A stretch of 64,000 nucleotides of DNA from NCBI GenBank assembly GCA_022393335.1, contig JAJEKB010020675.1, positions 653,918 to 717,917 of the forward strand. Direction: 5' to 3'. The DNA is from Macrotrachela quadricornifera (Eukaryota; Rotifera; Eurotatoria; Philodinida; Philodinidae). The notes below the pieces were generated by a model. It had not been told where the DNA came from, did no database searches, and saw only the letters and a program-made list of their open reading frames with translations. Shown one piece after another: positions 60,626 through 64,000 of this stretch (position 1 is the stretch's first letter; the number at the start of each line of letters is the position of its first letter). A program made the translations under genes and the position numbers.

Positions 60626-63206
60626 ATGAACACTCATCATCTGGAAGAGAACATTTCTGCATTATCAATGGATACTGCTACAAGTACGCAAGCAGCAACA
60701 ACAGCTAATATCAACCATCCACATAGGTGGATTGCTCAGAACCATTTATTAATCTGGATCGATATCAACATCAACGAATCAAACAAGGATTTTCAATATA
60801 GGTTAGCACAATTAAGAAACATTGTTAATCAGGTCAATATTTTTACCGAACGAGATGAATGTATTGATTTTCTTACTGATGTTGATGATGTGCAAGTTTT
60901 CTTAATAGTAGAGGGTACAATTGCTCAGCAAATAGTACCTTTTATCCATGATATTCCTCAATTGAATGGCGTTTACGTGTATTGTGACAATACATATTTG
61001 CATGAGCAATGGACCCACGAGTGGATTAAGATAAAAAGTGTGCACATATCCCTCGCATCCATTTGCGAAGCACTGCAAACAGCTGTACAACAATGCAATC
61101 AAGATACTATACCCATAAGCTTTGCCACAGTGAAGGAAGGAACTTCCAGCCAAGATCTAAATCAACTGGAGCCCAGCTTTATGTACACCCAAATACTCAA
61201 GGATATTCTCTTTAAAATGGAATATGACGAACAATCTATTAAGGATTTCATCGCTTGCTGCCGAAAAGATGACTACGGTTCACTAACTACTGTTGCCCTA
61301 TTTGAGAATAAATACCATGATCACTCACCAATCTGGTGGTATACTTTCCCGTCATTCATCTATACAATGCTTAATGGTGCTTTACGTCTGCTAGATGCGA
61401 ACACAACCATTACCATGGGCTTCTTTTTACGTGATCTTCATCTGCAAATCGCAGAATTACATAAAATACAGGTTAGTGGTTTCGAAGGTAGATCCTTTAC
61501 GGTTTATCGGGGACAAGGTCTATCGGTCACAGATTTTGAGAAACTGCAAAACAAAAGGAAGACTAATATCTTTTAATAATTTCTTATCCACCAGTAAAGA
61601 CCAAGATATTTCTCTCGGATTCGCTGAAGGTGCTTTAACAAACATCGATATGGTCGGCATTCTCTTTCAAATGTCTATTGATCCTTCCGTTTCGTCCACT
61701 GCTTTCGCTGCTATCCAAGAACTTAGCTATTTCAAGACGGAAGAAGAAATCCTTTTCTCTATGCACACCGTCTTCCGTATTGGTGAAATTATACAAATCA
61801 ACAAAAACAAGCCACTTTATCAAGTGGAACTTACATTAACATCAGATGATGATCAACAGCTTCGTACACTCACAAAACATATACAAGAGGCAGCAAGTGG
61901 GACAGGATGGCAACGAATAGGTAGTTTATTACTTGACATAAAACAGTTGGATAAAGCGGAAAAATTCTACAAATTATTACTCGAACAGACATCCGGCGAA
62001 AATGATAAAGCACTTTATTATAGTCAACTTGGATTAGTCAAAAATTATCAAGGTGATTATGAAAAGGCCATTTGGTACTACCAAAAAGGACTTGAAATCT
62101 TTCAAAAAACTCTTTCCAAAAATCATCTTTCAATGGCTCTTTCCTACAACGACGTCGGTATGGTCTATTACAATATGGGAGAGTATTCTAAAGCACTTTC
62201 GTTTTATGAAAAAGCATTTGAAATGCGTCAAAAAACGTTTCTTGAAAATCATCCTGATTTTGCTGAGTCCTACAACAACATTGGTTCGGTGTATTATAGT
62301 ATGGGAGAGAATTCCAAAGCACGTTGGTTTTACGAAAAAGCATTTCGAATTCGTCAAAAAATTCTTCCTAAAAATCATCCTTCATTGGCTACTTCCTACA
62401 ACAACATCGGTGGGGTGTATGACAACATGGGAGAGTATTCTAAAGCACTTTCGTTTTACGAAAAAGCACTTGAAATCTGTCAAAAAATCCTTCCTGGAAA
62501 TCATCCTTCATTGGCTACTTCCTACAACAACATCGGTTCGGTGTATTATAGTATGGGAGAGAATTCCAAAGCACGTTGGTTTTACGAAAAAGCATTTCAA
62601 ATTCGTCAAAAAACTCTTCCTAAAAATCATCCTTTATTGGCTCCTTCCTACAACAACATCGGTGAGGTATATCGTAATATGGGAGTATATTCGAAAGCAC
62701 TTTCGTTTTACGAAAGAGCACTTGAAATTCTTCAAAAAACTCTTCCTGCAAATCATCCTTCATGGGCTAATCCCTACAACAACATCGGTTTGGTGTATGA
62801 CAATGTGGGAGAGTATTCTAAAGCACTTTCGTTTTACGAAAATTCACTTGAAATTCGTCAAAAAACTCTTCCTGAAAATCATCCTTTATTGGCTACTTCC
62901 TACAACAACATCGGTTTCGTGTATTACAACAAAGGAGAGTATCCGAGAGCACTTTCGTTTTATGAAAAAGCTTTTGAAATTCGTCGAAACACTCTTCCTG
63001 CAAATCATCCTGATTTGGCTACTTCGTACAACAGTATCGCTGGTGTGTATGAAAGTACGGGCAATTACTCGAAAGCTCTCTCATTGTATCAACGTGCTCT
63101 TAATATTTGGCAAAATTCATTACCTCCGAATCATCCTAATATTAAAACTATGCAAGATAGCATAAAATTTATTCGAAGAAATTGTGAAATATTATTTAAT
63201 AAATAA
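60626..63206 (+). pseudogene. ADP-ribosyltransferase with nine TPRs, frameshifted in the catalytic domain
   Basis: Paralogue of the gene at 12852. Frame 1 (60626-61576) holds the N-terminal region and the catalytic VYRGQG (Arg295), then runs into a stop soon after. The rest, from about 61550 to the TAA at 63204-63206, lies in another frame and carries the FLSTS motif and the E-x-E part (TEEEILF). The change falls in an A-rich run (61548-61557, CAAAACAAAAGG) and needs one base skipped. No intron fits there. Downstream are nine 42-residue TPRs of kinesin-light-chain type with the consensus YNNIG.VYYNMGEYSKALSFYEKA.EIRQKTLP.NHP. The tail is intact, so a TPR-only protein could still be made from an internal start. 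It is either a recent pseudogene or an assembly/sequencing error in a homopolymer. Confidence 0.75.
62000..63140 (+). repeat. TPR-coding tandem repeat, 126-bp unit, nine copies
   Basis: Nine consecutive copies of 126 bp (42 codons) are highly similar at the DNA level. Copies 3 and 5 share a private variant (SMGENSKARWFYEKAF) not found in copies 2, 4 and 6-8, which indicates a recent two-unit duplication or conversion. Because the copies are so alike, other frames across the array also stay open. Confidence 0.85.
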
Positions 63207-63738
63207 GAAAAAATCGTTTTCACTTACTTGAATTCCTTCTTTCTTTTATTCTTTCTCACGCGCGCGCACAGAGAAACTCTCTGTAATAATTGAAAAACAA
63301 TAGGCACAGCCGATCGGTAAGGCAATACAGATACAGACGTATCTGTATAACAGGTTTTCATGGACATGTTTGCATTTTGCTTATTACGAGAGTTTATCTG
63401 TATTATTAAAGTAACAATCACCCTGCAGTATAAAACCTAGTATACATAGTCGTTGAACACATATTTTGGAAATAAATCTAAAAAGAAAAAACATCAGAAA
63501 AAAGTAAACAAAAGAACTTACTTTGAATTGTATTGAATTGATTGTTATTGATATTTGAGTAAGGCCCTAAATGATGATGAAATGGAAAAGAGATATATTT
63601 ATATAAGTATAGAGTCATATACTATCGTCTAACTGGTACAATTAATGAATGTTTATCATTCATTTCAACTAAATAAAGAAAAGAGAAAAGAATGAAATTG
63701 TCTAATTATTCGTGAATATAACTAAATTAATATGTAAA
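63207..63738. other. intergenic, no gene seen
   Basis: Spacer with a short CG alternation (ACGCGCGCGCAC near 63258) and no gene. Confidence 0.35.
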
Positions 63739-64000
63739 TACAGGGTGGTCCAGAAGTAACCCGCTACTTTTGTTTTGTGAATAACTTTTCATAGAAACGA
63801 GATAGAGAGCTGCGGTTTTTACCGTTGGAAAAAGGAGATAAAACTGCATCTACATAGATGTTATTTGATAATATTGATCAATCACAAAATAATTTCTCAC
63901 CAATCTTCGGAAAAACAACAGATTCAGATTTTTCCGAATTTGTGAGTTTTTTCGAATTTGGGGATTTTTGGGACTTTTCGGATCTTTATTGATGTTCTAT
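63739..64000. mobile_element. left end of a TIR element, truncated by the window
   Basis: Sequence after TA at 63739-63740 begins CAGGGTGGTCCAGAAGTAAC, a form common at the ends of Tc1/mariner-type elements. The interior has the same TTTTTACCG-type text as the 15290-16445 element. The right end is outside the window, so the call rests on one terminus. Confidence 0.4.

Noticed and set aside
62053..63165. Long open frame of 370 codons overlapping the TPR array
   Set aside because: It is a shadow frame kept open by the 126-bp repeats; its translation has no TPR or other domain, while the other frame has nine TPRs.

Overview
The window is AT-rich, intron-containing animal DNA. The best fit is a bdelloid rotifer (Rotaria/Adineta type). 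This is inferred from gene content: ADP-ribosyltransferase-TPR genes, EGF/LDLa-7TM receptors, a TIR-SAM gene, F-box/LRR genes, very short introns (mostly 52-110 nt, one with a perfect TACTAAC branch point), and several bacterial- or fungal-looking enzyme genes among eukaryotic ones. No rRNA, tRNA or CRISPR was seen. Splice sites were read by eye; every spliced model below was checked for GT/AG ends and phase, and all joins stay in frame unless stated.

Left part (1-19500): a long inverted-repeat element with nested palindromes (540-2279), a small hairpin element (3813-4107), an intronless nucleotide-kinase/Nudix fusion gene (4476-6167, +), an LDLa/EGF/7TM receptor (8209-12171, -), an ADP-ribosyltransferase/TPR gene with a nonsense codon in its last repeat (12852-15051, +), a 1.15-kb repeat with imperfect terminal inverted repeats (15290-16445), a 1.64-kb TIR element with a second foldback inside (17315-18955), and a small gene relic.

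Middle part (19893-46052): a four-exon gene (24520-19893, -) that separate exon ORFs hide. It encodes three tandem copies of a two-transmembrane, Cys-rich module of unknown function. Next come a TM/zinc-ribbon gene (25027-25831, -), an ARM/HEAT-like-TIR-SAM gene with a TGA at the SAM boundary (29361-31845, +), a rhodopsin-type GPCR (32779-33843, +), a piggyBac-like non-autonomous element flanked by TTAA (34306-35457), a uronate-dehydrogenase-like SDR (36772-37717, -), an LRR gene (39649-41577, +) followed by an LRR scrap, and a five-exon LIM/CRIP gene (45016-46052, +).

Right part (46291-64000): a nested inverted-repeat element, an F-box/LRR gene whose LRRs lie on fifteen consecutive 84-nt phase-0 exons separated by 58-60-nt introns (48300-53552, -), an intronless FAD oxidoreductase (55733-57406, -), a decayed pogo/Tc1-type transposase (about 58800-59640, +), a second ADP-ribosyltransferase/TPR gene broken by a one-base frameshift (60626-63206, +), and the left end of another TIR element cut by the window edge.

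There are no operons and no obvious pathway joining neighbours. The window reads as accessory, transposon-rich sequence dominated by expanded repeat-protein and receptor families. The strongest candidates for something undescribed are the triple two-TM-module protein and the one-exon-per-repeat F-box/LRR gene.
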